Source: an uncultured Collinsella sp.
GTDB taxonomy: Bacteria; Actinomycetota; Coriobacteriia; Coriobacteriales; Coriobacteriaceae
NCBI GenBank assembly: GCA_900541695.1
Contig: UQKL01000005.1
Coordinates: forward strand, 1-64,000
Reading direction: 5' to 3'
DNA length: 64,000 nucleotides
Position numbers and translations under genes: made by a program. Numbering within the stretch: the first letter of the stretch is position 1; every line of letters begins with the position of its first letter. Below are positions 43,632 through 52,868 of the stretch, piece after piece. The notes under the pieces were generated by a model, which saw only the letters and a list, made by a program, of their open reading frames with translations, was not told the origin of the DNA and made no database searches.

Positions 43632-45233
43632 CTACGACGCCAGTGTGGCGATGACGGCTTCGTCGCCGGCGTATATGAGGGTGTTGCCGTCGGGGATGAT
43701 CGTTTGGCCGTCGCGCTTGAGCATCACCACGATAAACGGGTGCTTGCCTTGTGGCACATCGCGCAGGCGCAGTCCTGCCAGGCGACCGTGGGGCGTTACG
43801 GTGACCTCGCGCAATGTTACCTCGGCACGCTCTTCAAACGTCGGCGCGGCCATCACCAGAAGGTCTCCTTCCTCAATTACGGTATCGCCGTTGGGTAGCA
43901 CCGGGTGCGCACCGTCGCGCAGCACCAGGACCACGAGCATGTCGGCGACGCTGCCAATATCGGCGAGCGAGCGCCCGGCAAACGGATGGCCCGCGCCTAC
44001 CTTGAGCTTAACGAACGACATGCCGTCCTCGTCGCGGTAATCGTTAAACGTGCGGCGCACGTCGCCTTCCGCGTCGATCATGTCGAGCTTTTTCGCCACT
44101 GCCGGTAGCAGCGAGCCCTGCACTACAATGCTCGACACGGCAATCACAAAGACCAGGTCAAATAGGTCGTGCCCACCGGGAACACCGACCACCACGGCAA
44201 AGAGGCTAAACACGACCGAAGCCGCGCCGCGCAGACCCGCCCAGCTTACGAGCGCGACTTGGCGAGGATTGGTCTTAAAGGGCGCCAACAGCAGGCCGAC
44301 GGCGATGGGGCGGCTCACGAAGAGCATAAACGCCATGAGCGCCAGGCCCGGCAACAGCATTTGCGGCAGGCGCGCGGGCGTGACGAGCAGGCCCAGCAAA
44401 AAGAAGATGGTCATCTCGGCCATTTCGGTGAGGGTATCAAAGAAGTGGGCCATCTCGACCTTGCCGGTGATGTCGCTTGCACCCAGCACAATGCCTGCCA
44501 GGTATACGGCCAAAAAGCCGTTGCCGCCCAGGTAGCTCGGCAGCGCGTAGGCAACGATCGCCACGGCGAACAAAAAGATGGTCTGCGCGCCCTCGGCCGT
44601 TGCGTGCGCGCGTTCAATGAGGCGGCTGGATGTCCAGCCGATGGCAAGGCCCAGTCCCACGCCCAGGGTGATCTGCTTGGCCAACAGCACGGGAATGTCG
44701 ATGTCGCCGCCCGCCGCGAGGGTCGCGAGCACCGCGGTAAGCATGTAGGCGACGGGGTCGTTGGAGCCCGATTCGACCTCGAGCAGCGAGTCAGTCGCGC
44801 CCTTTAGCGAAAGGTTGTGCTCGCGCAGCACGCTAAAGACGCTCGCCGCATCGGTCGACGCCACGACCGAGCCCAGCAGCAGGCCGCCGATCCAGTCGAA
44901 GCCTAGTGCAAAATGCGCAAAGGCGCCCGTGATGCCGGCGGTGGCGATAACGCCGAGCGTGCTCAGCAGTACCGCGGGCGCGGCGACGGGCTTGGCGCGG
45001 TCGATGTTGGTGTTAAAGCCGCCGTAGAACATGATGAACAGCAGCGCCGTACTGCAGACGGTTTCGGTAAGCGCGTAGTCGCTAAAGTCGATGTGCGCCG
45101 GCCCGTTGACGCCCAGCAGCATGCCGAGCGCGATAAAGATGAGCAGGGTAGGGAAGGGGAGCTTTTTGCCGACGGGTTTGATGGTCAGACACAAAATGAT
45201 GACGAGGCCGATAAAGAGAAGTATCTGGTTCAT
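43632..45233 (-). CDS. CPA1-family cation/proton antiporter with TrkA-C domains
   Basis: A 533-residue membrane protein. About 12-13 helices carry the antiporter signature (GGLLLGSVVASTDAASVFSV, LEVESGSNDPVAYML). The C-terminal 150 residues hold two TrkA-C-like regulatory domains (PFAGRSLADIGSVADMLV, TPHGRLAGLRLRDVPQ), as in NhaP2/KefB-like K+/H+ antiporters. These domains bind small ligands and gate the transporter. The ion (K+ or Na+) cannot be decided from sequence. Confidence 0.9.
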   Translation of the reverse strand: MNQILLFIGLVIILCLTIKPVGKKLPFPTLLIFIALGMLLGVNGPAHIDFSDYALTETVCSTALLFIMFYGGFNTNIDRAKPVAAPAVLLSTLGVIATAGITGAFAHFALGFDWIGGLLLGSVVASTDAASVFSVLREHNLSLKGATDSLLEVESGSNDPVAYMLTAVLATLAAGGDIDIPVLLAKQITLGVGLGLAIGWTSSRLIERAHATAEGAQTIFLFAVAIVAYALPSYLGGNGFLAVYLAGIVLGASDITGKVEMAHFFDTLTEMAEMTIFFLLGLLVTPARLPQMLLPGLALMAFMLFVSRPIAVGLLLAPFKTNPRQVALVSWAGLRGAASVVFSLFAVVVGVPGGHDLFDLVFVIAVSSIVVQGSLLPAVAKKLDMIDAEGDVRRTFNDYRDEDGMSFVKLKVGAGHPFAGRSLADIGSVADMLVVLVLRDGAHPVLPNGDTVIEEGDLLVMAAPTFEERAEVTLREVTVTPHGRLAGLRLRDVPQGKHPFIVVMLKRDGQTIIPDGNTLIYAGDEAVIATLAS

Positions 45234-45554
45234 GGGTAGTGTCCGCTCCTGGGTGGTTGGCGTGGCACGGTCAGTTGTCTGCGGTTATTTGTACCCAAAG
45301 ATGGTGGGTTTATGGGGCCGAGCCGCGGGCGTTCGCATTATCGACACGAGGCGGGGGGCGCGGGCGGTGCTGGTTGGGGCGTTGGTGCTGGTGGCGCGGT
45401 GTTTTCGGGGCGTGCGGGCGGCCGCTTGTGACCGTTGGCAGCGGTGGCACTTTCCAGCTTTATTGCAACGGAGTACAATGGGTAACGTTTAAGTTCAACT
45501 TGAAGTTTTAGTCGTGGCATCGGGCTTCGGCCGTAATGCAGGGAAAGGCGTTCC
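45234..45554. other. Intergenic, probable divergent promoters
   Basis: 320 bp between divergent genes. TACAAT at 45473-45478 has TTTCCA 17 bases upstream and could start the metallophosphatase transcript. No gene or RNA is recognised. Confidence 0.4.
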
Positions 45555-46394
45555 ATGGCGATCTATGTGACATCTGATGCTCACGGGCACGTGCGCGCGC
45601 TGGACGAGGCCCTTTCCAAGATCTCGCTGACGTCCGACGACACGCTGTACGTGCTAGGCGACATGATCGACCGCGGTCCCGATCCGGTCGGTGTCATCAA
45701 CTTGGTGCGGTCGCTGCCCAACGCTCGCGTGCTTAAGGGCAACCACGAGCAGATCATGCTCGACGCGATCATTGGCCAGGACCCGCTCGATGCCGAGACC
45801 TGGGATATCAATGGCGGTTGGACCACGCGTCAGCAGCTCAACGAAATGGAATTTGAGGCATACGAGGGGCTGGTGCGCTGGGCTGCCGCCCTGCCGCTCT
45901 ACGCGGTGGTCGAGACTGCCGAGCGACCGTATCTGCTGGTGCACGCCGGCGTTCAGACCGAGGCGGCGCGTGCGTTTTTGCTTGAGCATGGTGTCGATTG
46001 CGGCGACGGCAGGGGAGCGGTCGATGCCGATAGCGAGCTGCTGCAGCAAATGCTCGCCGTGCAGTCGTCCGATGACTTGCTGTGGATTCGTCACGGCTAC
46101 TGGGATGCCCCGACGGGGCTGCTTTCTGCCGAGGGCAAGGGCCCGGTCGTGGTGAGCGGCCACACGCCCACGGTGTCGCTGGGGCGTTATTGCGAGGTTG
46201 GCGGCCTGGCAGGGCTCGATGAGGAGTCGGGCCGCGGGCGGATGGTGCGCTTGGGTGGCGAGGATACCGCCGGCGTGCCCGATCGCATCGATATCGACTG
46301 TGCGGCGGCCACCGGTTCCGAGTTCGGCCGCGTGGGCATCCTGCGCCTGGACGACGGGGCGGAGTTTTATGCGAACATTCTTCCTGGCGAATAA
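45555..46394 (+). CDS. Calcineurin-like metallophosphatase
   Basis: A 279-residue PPP-type phosphatase. Metal ligands are in TSDAHGHVRAL, VLGDMIDRGPDP, LKGNHEQIML, LLVHAGV and VVSGHTPTV. The layout fits protein Ser/Thr phosphatases and the ApaH-type diadenosine tetraphosphatases. I cannot tell them apart. The ATG has GGGAAAGG upstream. It is monocistronic. Confidence 0.88.
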   Translation: MAIYVTSDAHGHVRALDEALSKISLTSDDTLYVLGDMIDRGPDPVGVINLVRSLPNARVLKGNHEQIMLDAIIGQDPLDAETWDINGGWTTRQQLNEMEFEAYEGLVRWAAALPLYAVVETAERPYLLVHAGVQTEAARAFLLEHGVDCGDGRGAVDADSELLQQMLAVQSSDDLLWIRHGYWDAPTGLLSAEGKGPVVVSGHTPTVSLGRYCEVGGLAGLDEESGRGRMVRLGGEDTAGVPDRIDIDCAAATGSEFGRVGILRLDDGAEFYANILPGE

Positions 46395-46401
46395 CTTTGT
46401 T

Positions 46402-46423
46402 CCGCCGTTCTACCGAACGGCGG
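46402..46423 (+). terminator. Hairpin after the metallophosphatase
   Basis: CCGCCGTTC and GAACGGCGG with a four-base loop, 7 bp after the stop. There is no T-run, so termination may be partial. Confidence 0.4.
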
Positions 46424-46589
46424 CCACGTTGACGCTGCGCAGCCCCGAAGCACCCCATCTTGTCGCTCAAACCGTCGCTCGCGTACGGAAGTACGCGTCG
46501 CTCCTCTTTCGCGCCAACCTGAGGCACTTCGAGACTGCTCGCTGTCGGTGCCAAAACATCGACGTTTCTTTTCTTCAAATTGATTCGAA

Positions 46590-48164
46590 TTAGGCGCCGT
46601 ACGGGTTGCGGTCGCGTTCTATGCGTTGGCGAATGTGGGCGTATTCGACAATCAACAGCACCAGCAGTAGGGCCATGATAGCCAGGTAGCTCACGACGGC
46701 ACCCATCAGGCCCAGCAGGTTGATTAGGATCACTGGGAGCACTACGCTCACGGCAAAGCAGATCAGGTAGATCTTGGTGACGTCTCCAACGTGGCGCAGC
46801 ACCGTGATAATGGCGTAGATAAAATCGATGGCCGCGGTTACGCCGCCAGCGACAACCATCAGCAGCGCCAATGTGCGGTAGCGCTCAAAGTTGAGGCCGT
46901 ACATAAAGCTCATGAGGGGAATGCCGGGGCCGGCCATAAATGCGGCGCATACGCCGGTGATGGCCACGATCAGCGCCATAACGGCAATAATAATCAAGTC
47001 AAAACGGCGGCGTTTGCGCAGGTTCGCCCAAATGCTCGACAGACGCAAAAGCTGCGGTTTATAGACAAATCCAATGCTCAGCAAAATAGCCTGCGCCGGA
47101 AAGAACAGGGCATTAAAGTACAGCTGATATTTGTAGGCCAGCGTGCCTTCCATCACAAACTTGGGCATGCTCTCGATGAGGTTGAACAGGAACAGTGCGC
47201 CAAAGAGCGGGGCGCACTGGACAAACAGGTGGCCGACCTCGCGCAGACTCACGCGACGCGATTTTTCGGTTTCGAGCAGGGCCAGCGGCGCGGTGACCAG
47301 CACGAGCGAGACGATGGCGGTGACACCCATGGCCATGGCCGCGATGGGCATGCTGCGCGTAAGGAACAGCGCCACGCTAAAGACCGCGATGACGCCGACG
47401 GAGCGCAGCGTTTGGCTCATGCCGGCCAGGTAGAGTTTATCGGCCTGCTGCAGGCGGCCCTCGTACACGTCCGCTACGCCGTCGATCACCTTATACAGGT
47501 AGACGCCCAGGCCGATCGTTGCCATCTGCGCGTCGTAGCCGCGGGCACTGCTGTATGCAAGGCCGCAGGCCAGCGCGAATGCTCCGCAAAGCCAGCGGTT
47601 GAGCTGGTAGGAGGCAAAGGACGCCTTCTCGTCGATGTCCGAGACCTGAAAATTGCGCACGCCGTAGTTGCACGCGATCATGATGAGCGTGCCGGTGACA
47701 AACGCAATGGAGAACTTGCCGGCTTCCTCGGCGCCCACGAGCTGCGTGGACACGATGGTGAGCAGAGGAAACGCCATGCCCCATACGGCGGTGCCCAGGG
47801 TATTCCAAAGGTAGTCGCGACGGGTGGCATGATCTTCGTACTCGGCTTCTTGCGTGGAGAAGCCGCCGCCGTAGACGGCTCCGAGCAGGCGGTTCCACCA
47901 GGCATTGACCATGCGGTGGATGGGGCCGGGCTGGCGATCGCGCTCGCGGCGACGGCGTGTGGCCTGGTTGCTGTCGGGACCGCCGGCGTTACGCTGGCTT
48001 AGCTCTTGGATTCGTGCGAGCTCCTCGGCGGTGTGCGATGCGGGGAACAGGCCGTTCTCGATGCGTCCGCCCTGCCCGTGCGCCCCGCCCGATACGGTGG
48101 GGTCGGTGACGCCGTTGCGGCGGGCGATGGCGCGGCGAATACTATCGAGAGGCGAGATGCTCAA
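46590..48164 (-). CDS. Polysaccharide flippase, Wzx/MATE-like
   Basis: A 524-residue membrane protein with a 100-residue polar N-terminus and then about 12-14 helices of the lipopolysaccharide/O-antigen flippase type. TLGTAVWGMAFPLLTIVSTQ and the FVTGTLIMIACNYGVRNFQ segment are typical. It should flip lipid-linked glycans. The start is uncertain. A GTG at 48203 has no binding site, while TTG at 48164 is preceded by GAAAGGA eight bases upstream, and I chose that one. No glycosyltransferases are adjacent. Confidence 0.75.
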   Translation of the reverse strand: MSISPLDSIRRAIARRNGVTDPTVSGGAHGQGGRIENGLFPASHTAEELARIQELSQRNAGGPDSNQATRRRRERDRQPGPIHRMVNAWWNRLLGAVYGGGFSTQEAEYEDHATRRDYLWNTLGTAVWGMAFPLLTIVSTQLVGAEEAGKFSIAFVTGTLIMIACNYGVRNFQVSDIDEKASFASYQLNRWLCGAFALACGLAYSSARGYDAQMATIGLGVYLYKVIDGVADVYEGRLQQADKLYLAGMSQTLRSVGVIAVFSVALFLTRSMPIAAMAMGVTAIVSLVLVTAPLALLETEKSRRVSLREVGHLFVQCAPLFGALFLFNLIESMPKFVMEGTLAYKYQLYFNALFFPAQAILLSIGFVYKPQLLRLSSIWANLRKRRRFDLIIIAVMALIVAITGVCAAFMAGPGIPLMSFMYGLNFERYRTLALLMVVAGGVTAAIDFIYAIITVLRHVGDVTKIYLICFAVSVVLPVILINLLGLMGAVVSYLAIMALLLVLLIVEYAHIRQRIERDRNPYGA

Positions 48165-48266
48165 GGCGGAGTCCTTTCTATTGCTGCGCTCTAGTATAGA
48201 CACGACGGCGTTTGATCGTGTTTTTGAACAGGTTGTTCAATATTGTAGGCGGTGCCATTCAGTAGT

Positions 48267-48344
48267 CGGCACTTAGGGACGTTCCTTATGTGCCGACACT
48301 TTGGGAGTGTCCCTAAGTGCCGGCATCTGGGGACACTCCTTGGT
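48267..48344. repeat. Repeat family C, inverted and direct copies
   Basis: CGGCACTTAGGGAC (48267-48280) and its exact complement GTCCCTAAGTGCCG (48309-48322) bracket TTATGTGCCGACACT. A further direct copy, GGCATCTGGGGACACTCCTT, follows. It lies between divergent genes. Confidence 0.75.
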
Positions 48345-48426
48345 TATTGCCTGTTCAAGAGCGTCCCCAATGGCTAGGCCGCTTGCCTGTGATTTTTGAC
48401 CGTTGGGCGGGCGCTTCGCCGTTGCC

Positions 48427-48442
48427 GCAAAAACGTTTTTGC
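48427..48442 (+). promoter_or_regulatory. 16-bp palindrome upstream of pckA
   Basis: GCAAAAACGTTTTTGC is a perfect palindrome with a central CG, the shape of LacI/CcpA-type operators. It lies 75 bp before the pckA start codon, and GGGTACAAC just after it could be the -10 region. Catabolite-type control of gluconeogenesis is plausible. Confidence 0.5.
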
Positions 48443-48516
48443 ATATCGGGTACAACGGGCTTTACGTGAGTAAAGTGCGCGCCGCGTCCGCGTGTCGCGT
48501 TTTTAAAGGAGGCCCC

Positions 48517-50187
48517 ATGCCTGGTGTTACCCCTGCAGAAGTTTTGTCCAACTTTGGCATTACGCTGGTCGAAGATCCCGCCGATAATCAGCCCCGCCTG
48601 CTGGTCGATCTACCCGCCGCGGAGCTCGTCGAGTACGCTATCCGCCGCGAAGAAGGCCGCATGGCATCCAACGGCGCGCTGGTGATCGAGACGGGGGAGC
48701 GCACCGGCCGTTCACCCAACGATCGTTTTATCGTTGACACCCCCGATGTTCACGACAAGATCGCCTGGGGCGCCGTCAACCGACCGCTTTCGATTGAGAG
48801 CTACGAGACCATCAAGGCCGGTATCGTCGACTACCTCAACGAGCGCGACGTGTTCGTCACCCGCGGCATGGCCGGCACCGACCGCAACCATACGCGTCGC
48901 CTGCTCGTCGCCTGCGAGCGTGCCAGCCAGGCGCTGTTCATTAAGCAAATGCTCGCCCGTCCGCTCGCCCGCGAAATCGCGCGCACCGGCGAGCCGGACT
49001 TCTGCGTGCTCGCCGCGCCGGGCTACCAGTGCGATCCCGCCATCAAGGGCCTCAACTCCAGCGCCGCCGTGGTCATTAACTTCCAGGAGCGCGTGATTCT
49101 GGTTGCCGGCACCGGTTACTCCGGCGAAATCAAAAAGTCCATCTTCAGCGTCATGAATTACCTACTGCCCGTCGAGGACGACGTGCTACCCATGCACTGC
49201 TCGGCCAGCATGGATCCCGTCACGCACGAGACGGCCGTGTTCTTTGGCCTTTCCGGCACGGGCAAGACCACGCTTTCGGCCAACCCCACGCGCCTGCTGA
49301 TCGGCGACGACGAGCACGGCTGGTCCGACATGGGCATCTTCAACATCGAGGGAGGCTGCTATGCCAAGTGCGAGGGCCTGGACGCGTTCCATGAGCCCGA
49401 GATCTTCAACGCCGTCCGCTTTGGCGCCATCTGCGAAAACGTGGTGCTCGATGAGAATCGCAAGCCTAACTATGATGATGTCTCGATCACGCACAACACG
49501 CGCGTGGCCTATCCCGTCGAGCATATCCCCAACGCGTGGACCAAGGGTATGGGCACCACCCCGAGCGTCGTGCTGTTTTTGACCTGCGATGCCTTTGGCG
49601 TGCTGCCGCCTATCTCGCGCCTGACGGCCGATGCCGCCATGTATCACTTTGTGACGGGCTTCACCGCCAAGATCCCCGGCACCGAGGTCGGCGTCACCGA
49701 GCCCACGCCCACGTTCTCCTCGCTGTTTGGCGAGCCGTTTATGCCGCTCGATCCCATGGTCTATGCCAAGATGCTCGGCGAGCGTATCGCCGACGGACGC
49801 ACCCGCGTCTATCTGGTCAACACCGGCTGGATTGGTGGCGGTTATGGCGTGGGCCATCGAATCGAGCTTGCATACACGCGCGCCCTGGTGGCCCGCGCCC
49901 TCGACGGTACCATCGAGGACAGCGAGTTCGTGCACGACGATATCTTTAACGTCGACATTCCTACCACGTGCCACGGTGTGCCCGACGGCATCCTGGTGCC
50001 GCGCCAGTACTGGCAGAGCACCGCGCGCTACGACGAGGCTGCGCACAACCTGGCGGTGATGTTTGAGGAGAACTTCGAGAAGAAGTACTCGCACCTGCCC
50101 GAGTCCGTCAAAGCCGCCGGCCCGCACGCCCAGGTGTCCGCCGAGGCCCGTCATCGCGGCCGCGGGTTGCTGGGACTCCGCCGCTAG
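48517..50187 (+). CDS. pckA: Phosphoenolpyruvate carboxykinase (ATP)
   Basis: A 556-residue enzyme converting oxaloacetate and ATP to phosphoenolpyruvate, CO2 and ADP. The kinase loop is GLSGTGKTTLSA near residues 247-258, followed by GDDEHGWSDMGIFNIEGGC with metal-binding residues. RTGRSPNDRF is the ATP-type substrate motif. The C-terminus is slightly longer than usual. The ATG at 48517 has AAAGGAGG upstream; the frame is open from 48403. In an anaerobe it may run toward oxaloacetate. Confidence 0.96.
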   Translation: MPGVTPAEVLSNFGITLVEDPADNQPRLLVDLPAAELVEYAIRREEGRMASNGALVIETGERTGRSPNDRFIVDTPDVHDKIAWGAVNRPLSIESYETIKAGIVDYLNERDVFVTRGMAGTDRNHTRRLLVACERASQALFIKQMLARPLAREIARTGEPDFCVLAAPGYQCDPAIKGLNSSAAVVINFQERVILVAGTGYSGEIKKSIFSVMNYLLPVEDDVLPMHCSASMDPVTHETAVFFGLSGTGKTTLSANPTRLLIGDDEHGWSDMGIFNIEGGCYAKCEGLDAFHEPEIFNAVRFGAICENVVLDENRKPNYDDVSITHNTRVAYPVEHIPNAWTKGMGTTPSVVLFLTCDAFGVLPPISRLTADAAMYHFVTGFTAKIPGTEVGVTEPTPTFSSLFGEPFMPLDPMVYAKMLGERIADGRTRVYLVNTGWIGGGYGVGHRIELAYTRALVARALDGTIEDSEFVHDDIFNVDIPTTCHGVPDGILVPRQYWQSTARYDEAAHNLAVMFEENFEKKYSHLPESVKAAGPHAQVSAEARHRGRGLLGLRR

Positions 50188-50202
50188 CGCCGCCTTAGAC
50201 CC

Positions 50203-50243
50203 AAAACCACCACGAAGGGGACAGGCACCTTTGTGGTGGTTTT
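50203..50243. repeat. Repeat family B, copy 3
   Basis: AAAACCACCACGAAGG, GGACAGGCA, then CCTTTGTGGTGGTTTT. It starts 15 bp after pckA and ends in T's, so it may terminate that gene. Confidence 0.85.
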
Positions 50244-50270
50244 GCTCGCGCGGATGACTCAGGTTACAAT
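50242..50270 (+). promoter_or_regulatory. Promoter for the B3/4 gene leader
   Basis: TTGCTC (50242-50247), a 17-base spacer and TACAAT (50265-50270). The start site would be near 50277, giving a leader of about 138 nt. Confidence 0.6.
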
Positions 50271-50284
50271 ACGCCTGACATATC

Positions 50285-50370
50285 GTCCCCTTCTCCGGAT
50301 GGGGACAGCGCAAGCGCTCTTGTGGCGGCACCGTAGGACTTTGAAGGTGGCCGTCGTAAGGGCGCTTTTT
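50285..50370 (+). promoter_or_regulatory. Structured leader with terminator-like stem
   Basis: A first hairpin pairs GTCCCC with GGGGAC (50285-50306). A larger stem pairs AGCGCTCTT (50313-50321) with AAGGGCGCT (50358-50366) and continues inward through GGCGGC and GCCGTC-type bases. It ends in TTTTTGTTT, 44 bp before the next start codon. It looks like an attenuator or riboswitch platform. No known class is recognised. Confidence 0.5.
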
Positions 50371-50414
50371 GTTTGGGTGCCCTCGCTCGGGCGCGAATCG
50401 TGAAGGGAGCACGT

Positions 50415-51134
50415 ATGAAGAGCTTTATTGCCGAGGATTCATTTTGGGAGCTGTTTCCTCAGGCGGCGGTCGGTGTTGTGGTCGTGGAGGGTATGAAGCC
50501 CGCGGCCCAGATACCTCAAGAGGATGTGGACGCGATAGCGGCGCTGCTCGACCGTGCCAATATCGATGCGGAGCGTCATCTGACCAGCGATACAATCAGC
50601 GAGAACGCACCGGTCAAGGCATGGCGCGAGGCCTATCGTCTGTTCAAGACCAAAAAGGGCGCGCGCTGTTCAATCGAGAACCTGCTCAAGCGCGTGCTCA
50701 AGGGCAAGCCGGTGGGCCACATTACGCCCGCGGTGGATATCTATAACACGGTGTCGCTGTCCTATGCACTGCCCGTGGGAGGCGAGGATCTGCATGCGAT
50801 TGAGGGGGACCTTCGCTTGAAGGTGACCGACGGCGGGGATGCGTTCCTGCCGCTTGGCGAGGAAGCGGACGACCCGACGCTGCCCGGCGAGCTCGCCTAC
50901 ATTGACGATGCGGGCGCCGTGTGCCGCTGCTGGAACTGGCGCGACGGCGTTCGAACGGCTCTATCCGACGATTCGGCCGACGCGTTTTTGGCGATTGAGT
51001 GCGTAGAGCCCGAGCGTATGGGGGACTGTCAGGCCGCCATCGATCGCTTAGCCGAGCTGCTTGAGCGCTATCTGGGGGCGACGGTTGTCGTTAAGACGCT
51101 TGTGACCCGCGACAATCCCCGCGTGGAGCTGTAG
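50415..51134 (+). CDS. B3/4 domain protein (PheT editing-domain homologue)
   Basis: A 239-residue stand-alone B3/4 domain related to the editing module of phenylalanyl-tRNA synthetase beta. Recognisable parts are PVKAWREAYRLFKTKKGARCSIENLL and VDIYNTVSLSYALPVGGED. Such proteins may deacylate mischarged tRNA or act on another aminoacyl compound; the activity is unproven. The ATG has GAAGGGAG upstream. A promoter and terminator-like leader precede it, suggesting attenuation. Confidence 0.85.
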   Translation: MKSFIAEDSFWELFPQAAVGVVVVEGMKPAAQIPQEDVDAIAALLDRANIDAERHLTSDTISENAPVKAWREAYRLFKTKKGARCSIENLLKRVLKGKPVGHITPAVDIYNTVSLSYALPVGGEDLHAIEGDLRLKVTDGGDAFLPLGEEADDPTLPGELAYIDDAGAVCRCWNWRDGVRTALSDDSADAFLAIECVEPERMGDCQAAIDRLAELLERYLGATVVVKTLVTRDNPRVEL

Positions 51135-51162
51135 CAACTTCTGCAAATCATACTCGCCGGTC

Positions 51163-51204
51163 AAAACCACCACAAAGGTGCCTGTCCCCTTTGTGGTGGT
51201 TTTT
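51163..51204. repeat. Repeat family B, copy 4 (best palindrome)
   Basis: AAAACCACCACAAAGG, TGCCTGTCC, then CCTTTGTGGTGGTTTTT. The arms are perfect over 16 bp, and the T-run makes it terminator-like. Confidence 0.9.
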
Positions 51205-51307
51205 ATGTTGATGAGTTAACAAATAGGGCGCGCAGTGCTGGCGGCCGCTGGGTACGGTTAAGATGTTTACCCGTTAGCATTATGCAAGCGAAAGGCGGTC
51301 GTCTCCC

Positions 51308-51757
51308 ATGCAGCAGAGCGACGAGACACGTTTCGAGGACTTTGTCGGACTGATCAGCGGACTCTACAAGGAGATCCAGCGCATTAAGACATCTGAGGGC
51401 GCAAGGCTGGGCCTTAAGGGCTCCGACATCATGTGCCTGTACTATCTTGAGCGCAGCAAGGACGGCCTGACTGGTGCCGACCTCGCCCGCATGGCTGGCG
51501 TGACCCGCGCTGCCGTCTCGCGCACGCTGGCGCATCTGGAGGAGGGCGGCTACGTCGAAGTCGACGATTCGGGCGATGCCGCCGTTAAGTATCGCGCCCC
51601 GGTTCGCCTGACCACGTTGGGCGGCGAGAGCATGAACGAGGCCGATTGTATTATTCGTGAAGTGCTCGACACCACCGGCAAGGCCATGGGCGTGGAGCAG
51701 CGTGAGCAGATGTATGCGTCGCTGCGTACGATTCTCAACACCTTGCGCGAGCTGTAG
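51308..51757 (+). CDS. MarR-family regulator
   Basis: A 149-residue winged-helix regulator. The recognition region is GLTGADLARMAGVTRAAVSR followed by LEEGGYVEVDD and the wing. Helical ends form the dimer interface. A DegV gene follows after 119 bp on the same strand; it could be a target, as FabT-type MarR regulators control fatty-acid genes (speculative). The site GAAAGGCGG lies upstream. Confidence 0.9.
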   Translation: MQQSDETRFEDFVGLISGLYKEIQRIKTSEGARLGLKGSDIMCLYYLERSKDGLTGADLARMAGVTRAAVSRTLAHLEEGGYVEVDDSGDAAVKYRAPVRLTTLGGESMNEADCIIREVLDTTGKAMGVEQREQMYASLRTILNTLREL

Positions 51758-51876
51758 GGCCGCCTGGGCATTTGCTTCCCATTAACAACTGCATCGTCCC
51801 GTTTAAGCGCGTATACCGTGCCGGGGCATTGCTGTCAAAATTCCCTGCGCGGGACCTGCGCAAGAAAGGATTCGCT

Positions 51877-52731
51877 ATGTCCGTCCGCATTATTACCGAT
51901 TCCGCAAGCGATATGTCGCCGGCCGAGCATCCGGCACTGGCCGTTTTGCCGCTGTCCGTCACCTTTGGCACCGATGTGTTCATGGATGGCATCGACATCG
52001 ATCACCAGCGCTTTTACGAGATGCTCGTGGAGCGCGATGAGCTGCCCAAGACCGGTCAGGTCAACCCGTACGCGTTTTCGCAGGCTATCGCCGAGGTTCG
52101 CGAAGCCGGCGATGAGGCTGTGATTATTACCGTGGGCGCTAAGCTCTCGGGCACCAATCAGAGCGCCCGTACCGCGCTAGCCGAGGCGCCGGGCGGCGAT
52201 GTGTACGTGGTTGATAGCAACAACGTCACCCTGGGTGAACGCATCCTGGTTGAGTATGCGCTGCGCTTGGTGGACGAGGGCCGTAGCGCGGCCCAGATCG
52301 CGGCGGCGGTCGAGGCCGTGCGCGACCGCGTGGTGGTTATCGGCCTGCTCGAGACGCTGGAGTACCTGGTGCGCGGCGGTCGCCTGTCTGCTGCTGCCGG
52401 CGCCGTGGGTACGCTGCTCAACGTAAAGCCTGTGGTAGCTGTCGAGGACGGCCTGATCGTGCAGCTGGGCAAGGCACGCGGTTCCAAGAACGGACGTAAC
52501 CTGCTCAACCAGAAGGTCGAAAAGGCGGGCGGTATCGACTTTTCCATGCCGCTGGCGCTCGGCTATACGGGCCTTTCGGATGCGGTGCTCAAGAAGTATA
52601 TCGAGGACAGCGCGGCACTGTGGGCTGGCCACACCGAGGGCGAGCTGCCCGTTCACACCATCGGTGCCACCATCGGTACCCACGTAGGCCCCGGTGCCGT
52701 AGCCGTAGCCTTCTTCCAGCCCGCCAACTAA
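51877..52731 (+). CDS. DegV family fatty-acid-binding protein (second)
   Basis: A 284-residue DegV protein. The opening RIITDSASDMSP, the GAKLSGTNQSARTAL segment and IGATIGTHVGPGAVAVAF are canonical and include the fatty-acid-carboxylate-binding residues of FakB. The 3' half keeps full length, unlike short DegVs. The ATG at 51877 has AAGAAAGGA upstream. Its paralogue is at 2438-3298; they differ enough to bind different fatty acids. Confidence 0.93.
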   Translation: MSVRIITDSASDMSPAEHPALAVLPLSVTFGTDVFMDGIDIDHQRFYEMLVERDELPKTGQVNPYAFSQAIAEVREAGDEAVIITVGAKLSGTNQSARTALAEAPGGDVYVVDSNNVTLGERILVEYALRLVDEGRSAAQIAAAVEAVRDRVVVIGLLETLEYLVRGGRLSAAAGAVGTLLNVKPVVAVEDGLIVQLGKARGSKNGRNLLNQKVEKAGGIDFSMPLALGYTGLSDAVLKKYIEDSAALWAGHTEGELPVHTIGATIGTHVGPGAVAVAFFQPAN

Positions 52732-52744
52732 CCAACCTGCCAAC

Positions 52745-52834
52745 AAATGATCCCTTGGGGACGGAGGAAAACGGATCATCGACCGCACGGAGGCCGCGAA
52801 TGATCCGTTTTCCTCCGTCCCCAAGGGATCATTT
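52745..52834. repeat. Palindromic repeat family D, perfect copy
   Basis: Arms of 35 bp (52745-52779, 52800-52834) are exact complements around a 20-base loop. The core is CCTTGGGGACGGAGGAAAAC. A degenerate fragment (TGATCCGCATGCGACGGAGG) lies at 59705-59724, just past pncB. Confidence 0.9.
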
Positions 52835-52868
52835 CTTTATGCTGTTAATGCGGAGAAGGGAGCGAGCG

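Noticed and set aside
50285-50370. T-box riboswitch in the B3/4 leader (GGCACCG resembles part of a T-box)
   Set aside because: The leader is about 140 nt, lacks a stem I specifier domain, and the sequence does not match the full T-box consensus.
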